Position numbers and translations under genes: made by a program. A stretch of DNA of 64,000 bases from an uncultured Pseudomonadales bacterium (lineage in GTDB: Bacteria; Pseudomonadota; Gammaproteobacteria; Pseudomonadales; Azotimanducaceae), in assembly GCA_937775265.1 (NCBI GenBank), contig CALKBV010000002.1, forward strand, positions 368,538 through 432,537, read 5' to 3'. Below the pieces are notes generated by a model. The model searched no databases. It saw only the letters and a program-made list of their open reading frames with translations, and was not told where the DNA came from. Shown in pieces: positions 25,241 to 35,789 of this stretch. Position 1 is the stretch's first letter. The number at the start of each line of letters is the position of its first letter.

Positions 25241-26440
25241 TCAGGCTTCCCCGACCTGCAACTCAATCGGGATTTCGGGATCAACCTCTGCTTCGTAGTC
25301 CATCCCCGCCACTTCGAAACCATGCATTTCGAGATAGGCCTGTTTATAACCGTCAAAGTCCGTCATATCGTCGAGCGTTTCGGCGCTGACAAGGGACCAG
25401 TTATCGGCTACAAACTGCTGGATATCGTCCCTCAGCTCCAGTTCGTCCATCCGGATTCGACCACCTTCATCTGTCCGGTGCTCTCCGCTTCCAAACAGCT
25501 GAGTGTTAAAGAACCGGGTCGTCTGTTCGATACATCCCTCATGGGTCCCTGCTTTCTTCATCGCCCTGAACAACAGCGACAGGTAAATCGACATCCCGGG
25601 AATAGCCGACGCAGCCTGGGTAACGAGACCCTTCATCACAACAACGTGAGCTTTACCGTTAACTGACTCCATTGGTTCAACCAGAGCAGCCTGGGCTCTA
25701 TCAAGGTCTTCCTTCGCCTTACCAATAGTTCCGTGATGGTAGATCGGCCAGGTCACCTCACTGCCAAGGTAGGTGTAATTGGTGGTAATGCACCCCGCCG
25801 CCAGCAAACCTCTTGCCAACAACGCCTGGATCCAAAGCTCCCAGTCTTCCCCTCCCATTACTCGGATGGTATCGGACACCTCTTCTTCATTTGCCGGCTC
25901 AAGGGATAAGGATTTGAGCTCCCGGGTGTTGAGATCTATGGTCGAACCTTCAAATGGCTCACCAATTGGCTTCAGCGTCGATCTGACGACGGATCCATCT
26001 GGAAGCTGCCTGGCGGGAGCAGCCAGCGAATAAACAACAAGATCAATCTGCCCAAGGTCCTTCTCTATCAGGTCGCAGGTGGCGTCTTTGATCCCCTGAG
26101 AGAACGCATCACCATTAATGTTAGCGGTATAGAGCCCTTTGGCTTTCGCTTTCTCAGTGAATGCGGCGGTCTTGTACCATCCAGGCGAGGCAGTACGGTT
26201 CCCCGAAGCCGGGCGCTCAAAAAAGACACCCACAGTTGACGACCCGAACCCAAATGCCGTAGAGATTCTGGACGCCAATCCGTAACCACCGGAGGCACCA
26301 ATAATCAGTACACGCTTCGGTCCATCCGACCTGATACCCTCGGATTCCGCATGATTGATCTGGTTCGCCACATCCTGAGCACAACCCGCCGGATGCGCCG
26401 TGGTGCAAAGGAATCCCCTGATTCGAGGTTTGATTATCAT
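25241..26440 (-). CDS. fabV: FabV enoyl-ACP/trans-2-enoyl-CoA reductase
   Basis: FabV reduces enoyl-ACP with NADH at the end of each fatty-acid elongation cycle and is the triclosan-insensitive isoform. The 399-residue protein opens with MIIKPRIRGFLCTTAHP, has the nucleotide-binding IGASGGYGLASR at about 47-58, and the Tyr-X8-Lys catalytic pair Tyr234/Lys243 in PIYHHGTIGKAK, one residue off the Y. pestis numbering. The C-terminal RIRMDELELRDDIQ segment is also family-typical. It lies 10 bp after lgt. Whether a second enoyl reductase (fabI) exists cannot be seen here. Confidence 0.96.
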   Translation of the reverse strand: MIIKPRIRGFLCTTAHPAGCAQDVANQINHAESEGIRSDGPKRVLIIGASGGYGLASRISTAFGFGSSTVGVFFERPASGNRTASPGWYKTAAFTEKAKAKGLYTANINGDAFSQGIKDATCDLIEKDLGQIDLVVYSLAAPARQLPDGSVVRSTLKPIGEPFEGSTIDLNTRELKSLSLEPANEEEVSDTIRVMGGEDWELWIQALLARGLLAAGCITTNYTYLGSEVTWPIYHHGTIGKAKEDLDRAQAALVEPMESVNGKAHVVVMKGLVTQAASAIPGMSIYLSLLFRAMKKAGTHEGCIEQTTRFFNTQLFGSGEHRTDEGGRIRMDELELRDDIQQFVADNWSLVSAETLDDMTDFDGYKQAYLEMHGFEVAGMDYEAEVDPEIPIELQVGEA

Positions 26441-26450
26441 AATGACTCGC

Positions 26451-27242
26451 TTATTGATTCTTTTGATTGTTTCTTAAATAGCTGTACGCAACGAATCCCA
26501 CTCCGAGAATAATCATGGGTAGTGAAAGCAGCTGCCCTGTTGTTACCCAGTCAAACACCACAAACCCGATATGACCATCGGGTTCCCGGAAGAATTCAGA
26601 GCATATTCTGACACTACCATAGCCAACCAGGAACATACCCGATACTGCCATGGTTGGACGAGGTTTCATCGCAAATACCCAAAGGAACGCAAAAAGAACT
26701 GGCCCCTCAAGCAGCGCCTGATACAAGCTGGATGGGTGGCGGCCAACAATTTCGCCGGGATAGACGAGCGCCCAGGGTACTTCTGTCACACGACCTGGCA
26801 GTTCAGCATTGATGAAATTACCAATACGTCCACTGCCAAGCCCTAATGGTATGGAAGGCGCGATAAAGTCAGTAAGCTCAAAGAAGGTGACACCCTTGCG
26901 CCAGGCAAACGCGCCTATCCCCACAAGTACGCCAATAAGCCCACCGTGGAAAGACATCCCGCCCTCCCATATCCTCAGCGCCGCAAGAGGATCTAGCCTA
27001 AGCATCTCCTGCCCATAAAAAAAGACGTACCCGACCCGGCCACCAATAAGCACGCCCAAAACGGCATAAAAAATGATGTCGGAAAGGTCTTCATCAGTCC
27101 ACTTCAGTCCGTAGATGCGAATACGATACTTAAGCGTCCACCAGACAAGTCCAATGCCGACAAGATAGCTGATCGCGTACCAGTAAATACTGAAAGGTCC
27201 AATACTGATCGCTACGGGGTCAATCGCTGGGTAATGCCACAT
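26451..27242 (-). CDS. lgt: Phosphatidylglycerol-prolipoprotein diacylglyceryl transferase
   Basis: Lgt attaches diacylglycerol to the lipobox cysteine of prolipoproteins, such as the lipoprotein at 31550. The integral membrane protein of 263 residues has about seven hydrophobic segments, the HGGLIG motif after GGMSF and the Lgt signature GLGSGRIGNFINAELPGR with the essential Arg. The frame is open to 27296. I chose the ATG at 27242 because AAGGA lies 9 bp upstream and the N-terminus (MWHYPAIDPVAISIGP) then matches family members. Confidence 0.96.
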   Translation of the reverse strand: MWHYPAIDPVAISIGPFSIYWYAISYLVGIGLVWWTLKYRIRIYGLKWTDEDLSDIIFYAVLGVLIGGRVGYVFFYGQEMLRLDPLAALRIWEGGMSFHGGLIGVLVGIGAFAWRKGVTFFELTDFIAPSIPLGLGSGRIGNFINAELPGRVTEVPWALVYPGEIVGRHPSSLYQALLEGPVLFAFLWVFAMKPRPTMAVSGMFLVGYGSVRICSEFFREPDGHIGFVVFDWVTTGQLLSLPMIILGVGFVAYSYLRNNQKNQ

Positions 27243-27338
27243 CCCTCGGGTTCCTTCTATTAAATGGTCGAATAGGAAAACCCCATTATCCGTCATCGGG
27301 GCAGTCTGATAAACTCGCGACTTTTTCGGCGTCCCGTT

Positions 27339-28067
27339 ATGTGCCTAATTCTTTTTGCTGTCAATCCCAATAGCCGGTATCGCCTGATCGTCGCGGCGAA
27401 CAGGGATGAACTTTATGCTCGCCCCACCAAAACAGCGAGCTTTTGGGAATCACATCCTGATCTGCTCGCTGGCCAGGATGAGAACATGGGTGGTACATGG
27501 CTTGGTGTCAACAAAAAGGGGGCCTTCGCCGCCGTGACCAACTTCATGGAAATGCCCCCCGATCCATTGCCACCCCGCTCCCGTGGTGATCTGCCAACCG
27601 GTTTCTTGGCGACTGACTCTGATCCAAATGCTTACCTCGACCACGTCAGCGCTAAGCGAAACGCCTATAAAGGCTTTAACCTCATCGTCGCGAACAATGA
27701 TAGCTGCAGCTATTACGGAAACCGGGCCGGCGCTCCCCGCGAACTGGGCACGGGTTACTACGGCCTGAGCAACCAGATCCTTGATTGTGACTGGCCAAAG
27801 GTTATCGACGGTCGTGCAACGTTAACGGAAATCATCTCGGCCTTTGATGACCCTTGTGAAGCATTGTTTAGCTTGCTACTGAAACAGGGTGATGACAGAA
27901 AATTCTCGAACAGTTTTATTGCCGCGGATACTTACGGCACAAGAGCCACCACCGTTGTTCTCATCGGCACTGATGGTGACGTCGTATTCGAAGAGCGTAA
28001 CTTCGGCGTCAATGGAACTCCTTTGACGAGTAACCGATTCCAATTCAACTGTGACGACGGCTCCTGA
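27339..28067 (+). CDS. NRDE (TANGO2) family protein
   Basis: A 242-residue protein of the NRDE/TANGO2 family, named for the N-R-D-E residues seen here in VAANRDELYARPT (about residues 18-30). Cys2 after the initiator Met is conserved and the family fold resembles N-terminal nucleophile hydrolases. The biochemical role in bacteria is uncertain; links to haem or lipid handling have been proposed for eukaryotic members. No signal peptide. It is divergent from lgt (96 bp) and its 3' end overlaps ptsP by 23 bp in convergent orientation. Confidence 0.88.
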   Translation: MCLILFAVNPNSRYRLIVAANRDELYARPTKTASFWESHPDLLAGQDENMGGTWLGVNKKGAFAAVTNFMEMPPDPLPPRSRGDLPTGFLATDSDPNAYLDHVSAKRNAYKGFNLIVANNDSCSYYGNRAGAPRELGTGYYGLSNQILDCDWPKVIDGRATLTEIISAFDDPCEALFSLLLKQGDDRKFSNSFIAADTYGTRATTVVLIGTDGDVVFEERNFGVNGTPLTSNRFQFNCDDGS

Positions 28068-30318
28068 CAACGTTACCAAGGCCGGCTTTACGCATTTCAT
28101 CGTCAATGAAATTCTTGATGAGATAAGCGTTGTCCATCTTCAGAACACGAGCCAGTAGCTCACGGGCGTGGCTCATTTCAAAATTACTAAGCGCATGTTT
28201 AACCATCAGAAGGCTGGTTGAGTTCATGGAAAGGACATCGAACCCCATAGCCATCAAGAGGACGGCGGCAGAGGGGTTACCTGCCATTTCACCGCAGATC
28301 CCGATTCCCTTGTTCTCGGCATGAGCTGCTTTGACGACATGGTCCAGTGCATGAAGAACAGCCGGATGAAACTCCTGGTAGAGCTCTGCAACCTGGGCAT
28401 TGTTCCGATCGACCGCAAGCATGTACTGAATGAGGTCGTTACTGCCAACCGAAAGAAAATCGACACGCTTAATAATGTCACGGGCCTGATATACCGCGGC
28501 CGGCACCTCAATCATGACACCCACATCAGGCATCTCCACCTGAACCCCTTCTTCAATGATTTCCCGATAACATTGACTGATCAGTCTCTGGGCTTCGTCA
28601 ACCTCAGCAACGCTACTCACCATAGGCAGCATAATCCTGAGCATTGAATCAATGCCTTCGCTGGCGCGGATCATTGCCTTAACCTGGGAGAGAAAAATCT
28701 CCGGGTGATCCAACGTCACACGAATGCCTCGCCATCCAAGGAAGGGGTTTGCCTCATTGATAGGGAAATAGGACAGCGCCTTATCACCACCGATATCCAA
28801 CGTTCGCATGGTTACCGGGCGAGGCGCGAAGGCCTCCAGGTGTTCCCTGTAAATGACGCGCTGTTCTTCTTCGGTAGGAAATCGATCATTCATCATGAAA
28901 TGAACTTCTGTCCTATAAAGGCCAACGCCTTCAGCACCACGATCCAGCGAACGGGCAACATCCGTCATGAGCCCGGTATTGACCCAAAGCCGGACCCGAT
29001 GGCCGTCCAGCGTATGACAAGGCTGGTCTCCCGAAACCTTGATGTCTTCAACCAGGGCAGCTTCTTCCACGATGATACGGCGGTAGTAAGTTTTCTCTAC
29101 CTCTTTGGGATAGGTGATTACAACACCCTCGAACCCATCAACAATAATAGGTTTTTCATCCAGTATCTCGATGGGCAGGTCTTCGACACCCATCACGGTC
29201 GGTACACCCATTGCTTCCGCAAGAATAGCAACGTGAGACTTCCCTGATCCTTTTACCGAAACAAAACCAGCCAATTTTTCGCGCGGAACTTTTGCCAGAT
29301 CAGCGGGCGTTAACTCTTTGCTTACCAGGATGGTATCGTTCGGGTAACTCTGCACCCGCGTATCAGTCGACTGGAGCTTTGACAGCACGCGATTCCCCAG
29401 ATCCCGGACATCAGCACCCCGCTCTCTGAGATAGGCATCTTCCATGGCTTCAAAATTGTCGACATGAGCCCCAATCACCTTCCTGAGCGCGCTCTGGGCC
29501 CATTCACCATCCTTAATCAGGGCAACCACCTCACCACTGATCGCGCTGTCGTCTAGCATATGCAGGTAAGCATCAAACAACGCAAGCTCTTCAGGCTGGA
29601 GCCTGTCTTCCAGTTTCGCAGCAATAGTTGAAATTTCATCTCGGGTCGCGGCTATCGCTGATTGAAAGTAGCCGATCTCCGTTTCCACATCATCTACCTG
29701 TTTGTCAGGTACTTCGTGTAATTCTGCTTCGGGAAAACTCACAATCGCAGTACCAATGGCGACACCCGAGGCACCGGACATTCCCAGGAACCGCGTGGAA
29801 TCCCTTTTCTTGTCCGCGTCCGTTAGCATCAATGACCCTGTTGCCTCAGCATGGGCAATCACACCTGCCAGCTGGGCCGACAGGGTAATCAGGAAAGCCT
29901 CTTCGCTCTCATCAAAACGCCGGGTCTGTGTTTGCTGGACGACCAGCACCCCAAGCACTTTGCGGTGGTGGATAATCGGTACACCGAGAAATGCATGGAA
30001 CGGTTCTTCACCAACTTCCTCAAGAAACCGATTGCGTGGATGATTTTGGGCATCTTCAAGGTTGATAGGCTCTGCCCGCTCAGCAACGTATCCCACCAGG
30101 CCTTCATCAAGCGCCAGTGAAACCTTACCGACAGCGTCAGTATTCAGACCACGGGTGGCCATGAACACGAATCGCTCATCGTCCTCATCGTGAAGATAAA
30201 TACTGCAGACCTCGGTGTTCATCGCGTCCTTGACGCGCTCAACAATAATGTCCAGCACGGCATCAAGATCACGCGCACGATTGACTTCCTGGATGACGCT
30301 GCGCAATGCTTCAAGCAT
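28045..30318 (-). CDS. ptsP: Phosphoenolpyruvate-protein phosphotransferase of the nitrogen PTS (EI-Ntr)
   Basis: PtsP takes phosphate from PEP and starts the nitrogen phosphotransfer chain (PtsP-PtsO-PtsN), a regulatory rather than sugar-transport system. The 757 residues hold an N-terminal GAF domain (about 15-160), then enzyme I. The phosphorylated His is 362 in GSGKSHVAILAEAMGVPTVMG. The PEP-binding barrel has LDIGGDKALSYFP, EANPFLGWRGIR and the C-terminal FLSVGSNDLIQYMLAVDRNN and GICGEMAG. It follows rppH by 11 bp, the usual rppH-ptsP pair. Confidence 0.97.
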   Translation of the reverse strand: MLEALRSVIQEVNRARDLDAVLDIIVERVKDAMNTEVCSIYLHDEDDERFVFMATRGLNTDAVGKVSLALDEGLVGYVAERAEPINLEDAQNHPRNRFLEEVGEEPFHAFLGVPIIHHRKVLGVLVVQQTQTRRFDESEEAFLITLSAQLAGVIAHAEATGSLMLTDADKKRDSTRFLGMSGASGVAIGTAIVSFPEAELHEVPDKQVDDVETEIGYFQSAIAATRDEISTIAAKLEDRLQPEELALFDAYLHMLDDSAISGEVVALIKDGEWAQSALRKVIGAHVDNFEAMEDAYLRERGADVRDLGNRVLSKLQSTDTRVQSYPNDTILVSKELTPADLAKVPREKLAGFVSVKGSGKSHVAILAEAMGVPTVMGVEDLPIEILDEKPIIVDGFEGVVITYPKEVEKTYYRRIIVEEAALVEDIKVSGDQPCHTLDGHRVRLWVNTGLMTDVARSLDRGAEGVGLYRTEVHFMMNDRFPTEEEQRVIYREHLEAFAPRPVTMRTLDIGGDKALSYFPINEANPFLGWRGIRVTLDHPEIFLSQVKAMIRASEGIDSMLRIMLPMVSSVAEVDEAQRLISQCYREIIEEGVQVEMPDVGVMIEVPAAVYQARDIIKRVDFLSVGSNDLIQYMLAVDRNNAQVAELYQEFHPAVLHALDHVVKAAHAENKGIGICGEMAGNPSAAVLLMAMGFDVLSMNSTSLLMVKHALSNFEMSHARELLARVLKMDNAYLIKNFIDDEMRKAGLGNVVRSRRHS

Positions 30319-30329
30319 CTAGGAGAATC

Positions 30330-30812
30330 TCATTTGGAAAAACATTTTGATAAGCACGGCGCCAGCTCTTTCATTGCACGACGATAAACATCCTGCTTGA
30401 ACGACACTACCTGGCCAAGAGGGTACCAATAGCTAACCCACTCCCATAAATCGAATTCCGGTGTGTTCGATCTGTCGAACTGAACAGCCCTGTCCTCCGC
30501 CAGCATCTTGAGAAGAAACCACTTCTGCTTCTGGCCAACGAATGAGGAGTTATTAGAACGCAACAACCTGCGCGGCAATTTGTACCGAAGCCAACCTCTC
30601 GTTGCACCAACTATCTCTACCTGACCGGCTTCCAGTCCAACCTCTTCCTCCAGTTCACGATAAAGTGCTTCCTCAGGCGATTCCGTGGATTTAATCCCTC
30701 CCTGGGGAAACTGCCACGCGTCCTGTCTTACACGACGTGCCCACAGAACCTGGCCATGATCATTGGCAACAATTATACCTACATTTGGGCGATACCCATC
30801 TTCATCAATCAA
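30330..30812 (-). CDS. rppH: RNA pyrophosphohydrolase
   Basis: RppH removes pyrophosphate from 5'-triphosphate mRNA ends, triggering decay. The Nudix box GX5EX7REX2EEXG is at residues 38-59 ([22 protein letters not shown]). The N-terminus [14 protein letters not shown] matches the E. coli protein ([13 protein letters not shown]), which fixes the start at a TTG at 30812, with AAGG about 9 bp upstream. At 160 residues it is a normal length. It is first in an operon with ptsP and divergent from the HAD gene. Confidence 0.97.
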   Translation of the reverse strand: MIDEDGYRPNVGIIVANDHGQVLWARRVRQDAWQFPQGGIKSTESPEEALYRELEEEVGLEAGQVEIVGATRGWLRYKLPRRLLRSNNSSFVGQKQKWFLLKMLAEDRAVQFDRSNTPEFDLWEWVSYWYPLGQVVSFKQDVYRRAMKELAPCLSKCFSK

Positions 30813-30920
30813 CTACCTGAACCTTATAAAGCGATTGAAAATCATTGTGCTTGAAACTCAGACATTCAGCAAACCAGCAGGACAAGCTACACTGCGCTCT
30901 TTACAGACCGGACCTGCTTC

Positions 30921-31577
30921 ATGCCACTAACTATTTTTGATCTCGACGAAACACTTATAGCCGCTGACAGCGACCATGAGTGGGGGCAGTTTGTCATCGA
31001 CAAGGGTCTTGTCGATGCCCAGAAACATAAAAAAAAGAACGATGATTTCTACGAGCAGTACAAGGCCGGTCAACTCGATATCGATGAGTATCTGCAATTC
31101 TCCTGTTCAATTCTGACTCAGTACTCAATCGAAGACCTGCATCGGTTTCGATCCGAGTTTGTCGCGCAGCGCATTCTGCCCATCATTCTGGACAAGGCAC
31201 AGGATCTGGTGAAAAAGCATCGTGAGCTGGGAGATACACTGCTGGTCATTACTTCTACAATCGAATTTGTCACCCGCCCTATCGTCGACGAATTTGGAAT
31301 CGATATTTTGATCGCGCCTGACCCAGAGATCGTTTCAAATCGCTACACGGGCAGGATTGTTGGGGTGCCAAGCTTCGCTGCGGGAAAAGTCACCCGTCTG
31401 GAACAGTGGCTAGCAAATCGACAGGATTCCCTGGAAGGCAGTTCCTTCTATTCGGACTCACACAATGATCTTCCACTGCTGCGATTGGTGGACAACCCTG
31501 TGGCAGTCGACCCGGACCCGATACTCAGAGAAAAAGCAGAGGAAAATCAGTGGCCTATCATCAGTCTTCGCGACTAG
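30921..31577 (+). CDS. HAD-IB family hydrolase (SerB/phosphatase-like)
   Basis: A 218-residue phosphatase of the HAD superfamily. Motif I is FDLDETLIAADS with nucleophile Asp7 and acid/base Asp9. Motif II is VITSTIEFVTRP, and motif IV is YSDSHNDLPLL. The insertion pattern resembles subfamily IB, which includes phosphoserine phosphatase-like enzymes. The substrate is not evident. I recall a HAD gene at the same place next to rppH in Pseudomonas. The following lipoprotein gene overlaps it by 28 bp. Confidence 0.87.
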   Translation: MPLTIFDLDETLIAADSDHEWGQFVIDKGLVDAQKHKKKNDDFYEQYKAGQLDIDEYLQFSCSILTQYSIEDLHRFRSEFVAQRILPIILDKAQDLVKKHRELGDTLLVITSTIEFVTRPIVDEFGIDILIAPDPEIVSNRYTGRIVGVPSFAAGKVTRLEQWLANRQDSLEGSSFYSDSHNDLPLLRLVDNPVAVDPDPILREKAEENQWPIISLRD

Positions 31578-32557
31578 CGGCTATAGGGTTTTCGTCCTTA
31601 GCGCTCTTGAGTTTAGTGCTCTTCACAGGATGTGCCGAACGGCTAGAAACGGAAACAGATGCACAGGATCCCATCCAACTGGCAATCGCGATTAGGTCAT
31701 GGCAACAAGGCAAGACAGAACCCATGGTCCAGACAATGGAACAACTAAGCGAGGCGACCGAATTATTCTTCAGGTCGCCAACCATTGAAAGCAGATTAGT
31801 ATGGCAATCGGCATGGATCTCAGCGCACGATAACTTCCTCGGCGCCAGCATCCTGTATTCCCCTGACAAATTTCAAAGAATTGACGCGTGGCCAATGGAG
31901 GCGGGATTCCTGGATTCCCTATCTGACTATCCCGGCTCCGGTATCGTCAATGACGGCACACTGGAAATCACTACTACATCGCTTGAAGAGCAGCATCAGA
32001 TTACGGATGCGTCCGAGGTTGCCCTCGGGTTTCATGTGCTTGAGTACTATGCGTTCGAACGCGACATTGAGGACTTTGGGAGCGATGCGCCCAACCACCA
32101 AAAACGCCAACAATTAGTTCAACTGGTAGCAGAGCTTCTGCTAGTGGATATCACCTCCTTTTCCCGAGCTCAGGCGGCTGAATCTGAAGCCAACCAGAAT
32201 TCCTATCCTCTATTGCTGTTAAAAATACAACGGCGGTTACGACTGGTGTTCTCGGAATATGCCCTCCTCGGAGAGCATATTCCACCCAACTACCGGTCTA
32301 CTCAGAATGTCACCACACAGCTTGACGCCATAGCGGAATTGTTGGACGAGCCCGTTGGCTTGAACCAATTCCTGATCGAATTGAATCCAGAAAGTACGCT
32401 GACATTTAACGCAACCTTGCTCGAAGCACAAACGCTACTGTCCTCTATGGAACAACCTGATGGAGTTACGTCTTCCCGGCTGGTGTTATTGATTGCTTTT
32501 CTGGAACAACAACTGGGAGATTTTGTGACGATGCTACCGGTCGAGGGCGAGATCTAA
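31550..32557 (+). CDS. Imelysin-like (M75) lipoprotein
   Basis: A 335-residue protein starting at a GTG with GAGGA upstream. The signal peptide carries a lipobox LFTGC (Cys28), so it should be lipidated by Lgt and held in the periplasmic or outer-membrane leaflet. The GFHVLE sequence at 160-165 fits the GxHxxE motif of imelysin/ICMP-like proteins, with His162 and Glu165 as putative metal ligands. A W[14 protein letters not shown] segment near 85-100 is also typical. Family members act in iron-linked uptake. No EfeU/EfeB or haem genes adjoin it, so its role here is open. Confidence 0.75.
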   Translation: MAYHQSSRLAAIGFSSLALLSLVLFTGCAERLETETDAQDPIQLAIAIRSWQQGKTEPMVQTMEQLSEATELFFRSPTIESRLVWQSAWISAHDNFLGASILYSPDKFQRIDAWPMEAGFLDSLSDYPGSGIVNDGTLEITTTSLEEQHQITDASEVALGFHVLEYYAFERDIEDFGSDAPNHQKRQQLVQLVAELLLVDITSFSRAQAAESEANQNSYPLLLLKIQRRLRLVFSEYALLGEHIPPNYRSTQNVTTQLDAIAELLDEPVGLNQFLIELNPESTLTFNATLLEAQTLLSSMEQPDGVTSSRLVLLIAFLEQQLGDFVTMLPVEGEI

Positions 32558-33979
32558 TTCCCTTGCCGCTTTTACGTCATCCAGCCTTTTGACCGGCATT
32601 GTATGTGGCGCGCTCGTCACAACCTCCGGGTTGGTTCTCGCTTCTTCCAAAATGGATCCCATCGCCGCAACGAACCCGTCAATCTCTTCCTTCGTTTCCG
32701 TCTCTGTTGGCTCGATTAACAGACATTCCGGTACCAGTAATGGGAAGTAGGTCGTTGGCGCATGGTAGCCATAGTCCAGGAGACGCTTCGCCACATCCAT
32801 CGCAGTCACGCCAAGTTCCTTCGCTTCTTCTGACAAAGTTATGATGAACTCATGAGTCGCACGGCGCTCAGGGTACGCCAGGGTAAATCCGGCTTTCTCA
32901 AGCTCGCGCGCCATATAGTTAGCATTTAACGTCGCAAACTCTCCCACCCGGTGCATGCCTTCCCTGCCGAGCAATCTAGCGTACGCATAGGCCCGCAACA
33001 AAATGCCAGCATTACCCATAAACGCGGACAAACGACCAATGGAATCCGGTATATCGACACTGGTCAACCATCGGTAAGTAGCATTTTCCTTTCCGACAAT
33101 AGGCGTTGGAATAAATGGCACCAAGCGCTCACCAACACCAACCGGGCCTGCACCAGGACCACCACCACCGTGGGGTGTCGCAAAGGTCTTGTGAAGATTC
33201 ATATGCAGCACATCAAACCCCATATCCCCGGGTTTGACCTTGCCAAGGATTGCATTGAGATTGGCCCCGTCATAATAGAGCAACCCGCCTGCAGCATGCA
33301 CAACCTGAGCGATTTCCTGGACTTTTCGCTCGAACACCCCACAGGTCGAGGGATTCGTCATCATGAGGCCCGCAGTCTGCGGGCCTACCGCCTCCTTTAG
33401 CGCATCCAGGTCCACGTCGCCATCTGCAGTTACCGCAATTTCCCGAACTTTATAACCACACATGACGGCCGTCGCGGGGTTTGTGCCATGCGCAGCAGTC
33501 GGCACCAAAATTTCCGTTCGCGACAGGTCTCCCCGTTTTTCGTGATAGGCGCGAATCATCGCTACACCCGCGAACTCCCCCTGCGCGCCAGCCATCGGCG
33601 TCAGAGATACCGCCTTCATGCCGGTCACGTCCTTGAGATATTCCTGAAGGTCATAAAGACAGGCCAGGAAACCCTGCGACTGGGCTTCAGGCGCCAGTGG
33701 ATGACGAGCCAGAAAACCAGGGATGCTTGCGGCCTTGTGTGCACCTCTTGGATTGTATTTCATGGTGCACGACCCGAGTGGGTAGAACTGGCCATCAATC
33801 GAGAAATTCTTTTTCGAAAGATTGGTGAAGTGCCTGACCACCTGAAGTTCAGAAACTGCAGGTAACCCGACTACCCCGTTACGAATGTGTTTTGCAGGCA
33901 GGTCGAGAGGATCGCCATCTTGTCTTTCAAACTGCGCGGGGGCAATTCGGCCTTCGCTGGATAAATCGTAAATCAACAT
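32534..33979 (-). CDS. gcvPB: Glycine dehydrogenase (decarboxylating) subunit 2, split P protein
   Basis: This is the PLP-bearing C-terminal half of the glycine decarboxylase. The 481-residue protein has [13 protein letters not shown] near residue 65 and [17 protein letters not shown] near 163. The PLP lysine is in [21 protein letters not shown]. Together with subunit 1, encoded just upstream with a 7-bp overlap, it decarboxylates glycine and loads methylamine onto GcvH. Most well-known gammaproteobacteria use a single fused GcvP, so the two-subunit form is notable. The 3' end overlaps the convergent lipoprotein gene by 24 bp. Confidence 0.96.
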   Translation of the reverse strand: MLIYDLSSEGRIAPAQFERQDGDPLDLPAKHIRNGVVGLPAVSELQVVRHFTNLSKKNFSIDGQFYPLGSCTMKYNPRGAHKAASIPGFLARHPLAPEAQSQGFLACLYDLQEYLKDVTGMKAVSLTPMAGAQGEFAGVAMIRAYHEKRGDLSRTEILVPTAAHGTNPATAVMCGYKVREIAVTADGDVDLDALKEAVGPQTAGLMMTNPSTCGVFERKVQEIAQVVHAAGGLLYYDGANLNAILGKVKPGDMGFDVLHMNLHKTFATPHGGGGPGAGPVGVGERLVPFIPTPIVGKENATYRWLTSVDIPDSIGRLSAFMGNAGILLRAYAYARLLGREGMHRVGEFATLNANYMARELEKAGFTLAYPERRATHEFIITLSEEAKELGVTAMDVAKRLLDYGYHAPTTYFPLLVPECLLIEPTETETKEEIDGFVAAMGSILEEARTNPEVVTSAPHTMPVKRLDDVKAARELDLALDR

Positions 33980-35331
33980 CCTTTTGCCTCCAGCGCATTC
34001 AAGAGCGTAGTGCCGTATAGCGCCAGATCCTGCTCCGTTTTTGTTTCCGTCACGTTAACCAGCAAACAATTTTCCAGCGCCCGGAAAGATAAACCAAGAT
34101 CATAGCCACCCAGAATTCCCTGTTCAGCCATAAGGGGTAATACTTCCCTTGCCGGTATCGGCAATTCAATCGCTGCTTCATGAAAACATGGCCCGGTGAA
34201 CCGTGTCTTTGTTTTTCCGGTTGATTCAAGATTCCTGAGCAGCTGCTGTAATCCCTGGTGGGATCGAATCGCAACAGACCGCAGCCCCACATCTCCTAAT
34301 AGACTGAGATAAATCGTCGCAGCAGTCACTAACAAACCCTGGTTGGTGCATATGTTAGAGGTCGCCTTGGCACGCCTGATATGTTGCTCTCGTGCCTGGA
34401 GTGTCAGAGCAAATCCATCGCTACCGTCCACATCGCTGGTTCTTCCTATGATCCTGCCAGGCATTTGCCTGACAATCGCCTGTTTACAACACATAAAGCC
34501 CAGATAAGGACCGCCGGACGAGACAGGGATCCCTAACGGCTGCCCTTCACCAACCGCGATATCGGCGCCTTGTTTTCCCCATTCACCTGGCGGCTTCAGC
34601 AAAGCCATCGCGGTCGGGTTAACGACACCAACCATTAACGCACCATTTTCATGACACCAGTCAGTCAAAGCATCGACATCCGGCAAGCAGCCAAAGTAAT
34701 TAGGGTAACTAACCACCAGAGCAGCAAACTCTCCTGGTTCAGCAGCCAGCCCAATTACGCCGGAGTCTTCATTAAAACCCTGAACCTTCAGCTCGATCCC
34801 CTGATTACGGACAATCACCTGACAGGCTTCGATATAAGCCGGATTAATATCACCCGCCACCAGCACCCGTCGCGACTTGTTCTTCTTGTTCGCGCGAATC
34901 GCCATCAGGATAGCTTCCGCCATTGCAGTCGCCCCGTCATAGACCGAAGCATTGGCCACTTCCATCTGAAGCAGGCGAGTCATCATTGTCTGGAATTCAT
35001 AGATCAATTGCAGCGTGCCCTGGCTGGCCTCTGCCTGGTATGGGGTATAGGCAGTCATGAACTCGCCCCGCCCAACAAGATCCCAGACAGCGGAAGGAAT
35101 ATGATGCTCATAAGCCCCTGCACCAATAAACGACAAATGCATCTCATCCAGGCGCGCTCGCTCATTCATTGCACGAAGCAGCTCCATCTCACTGATTCCT
35201 GACGGCGTCTGTTTCAGCTCACCAGATCTAAGTGCCTGGGGGATCTCGTCAAAAAGTGCTTCAATGGAGGTAACCCCTATCGACGCGAGCATGATTCGCT
35301 CATCATTCGGGGTATGCGGGACAAATGGCAT
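33973..35331 (-). CDS. gcvPA: Glycine dehydrogenase (decarboxylating) subunit 1, split P protein
   Basis: The 452-residue N-terminal half of the split P protein. It has the typical [19 protein letters not shown] start and [24 protein letters not shown] near residue 70. [22 protein letters not shown] follows near 95 and [11 protein letters not shown] near 330. It lacks the PLP lysine, as expected, and must pair with GcvPB. It lies 46 bp after gcvH and overlaps gcvPB by 7 bp, consistent with a 1:1 complex. Confidence 0.96.
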   Translation of the reverse strand: MPFVPHTPNDERIMLASIGVTSIEALFDEIPQALRSGELKQTPSGISEMELLRAMNERARLDEMHLSFIGAGAYEHHIPSAVWDLVGRGEFMTAYTPYQAEASQGTLQLIYEFQTMMTRLLQMEVANASVYDGATAMAEAILMAIRANKKNKSRRVLVAGDINPAYIEACQVIVRNQGIELKVQGFNEDSGVIGLAAEPGEFAALVVSYPNYFGCLPDVDALTDWCHENGALMVGVVNPTAMALLKPPGEWGKQGADIAVGEGQPLGIPVSSGGPYLGFMCCKQAIVRQMPGRIIGRTSDVDGSDGFALTLQAREQHIRRAKATSNICTNQGLLVTAATIYLSLLGDVGLRSVAIRSHQGLQQLLRNLESTGKTKTRFTGPCFHEAAIELPIPAREVLPLMAEQGILGGYDLGLSFRALENCLLVNVTETKTEQDLALYGTTLLNALEAKGC

Positions 35332-35377
35332 TTTAGTTACTCGGGGGAATCAGCTTAAGTATGGCACGCAGCCGGGG

Positions 35378-35770
35378 TTAGTGTTCTTCCGCTTCACAGA
35401 GCGCCTGGTATTGCATAGCAGTGAGCAGACTTTCAACAGCCGTCGAATCCGACACCTTTACCTTGAAGAACCAGCCATCGGCATACGGCGACTCGTTAAC
35501 CAGTTCGGGGGAATCCTCAAGCTTAGCGTTTACTTCAACAACTGTGCCTGCAACAGGTGCATATATATCTGATGCTGCCTTCACGGATTCGACCACCGCT
35601 ATCTCATCACCTGCCTGGCACTCCGCCCCAACTTCTGGCAGTTCCACATAAACCACGTCACCTAGCGCATCCTGAGCATGATCAGAAATACCCACGACAA
35701 CGACATCTCCGTCCTGTTTCACCCACTCGTGGCTTTTCAGGTACCGCAATTCTGTAGGGAACTCCGCCAT
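35378..35770 (-). CDS. gcvH: Glycine cleavage system H protein
   Basis: GcvH is the lipoyl carrier shuttling the aminomethyl group between P, T and L proteins. The 130-residue sequence has the lipoylation site Lys64 in [14 protein letters not shown], and [11 protein letters not shown] near the N-terminus. The start has GGAG 7 bp upstream. The C-terminus is of normal length. The operon order is gcvT-gcvH-gcvPA-gcvPB; the L protein (lpd) is not in the window. Confidence 0.97.
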   Translation of the reverse strand: MAEFPTELRYLKSHEWVKQDGDVVVVGISDHAQDALGDVVYVELPEVGAECQAGDEIAVVESVKAASDIYAPVAGTVVEVNAKLEDSPELVNESPYADGWFFKVKVSDSTAVESLLTAMQYQALCEAEEH

Positions 35771-35789
35771 AGTACTTCTCCAGCTTTAT

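Noticed and set aside
28705-29247. 180-codon plus-strand open frame opposite ptsP
   Set aside because: It is antisense to an intact EI-Ntr coding region, with no motif or ribosome site to support it.
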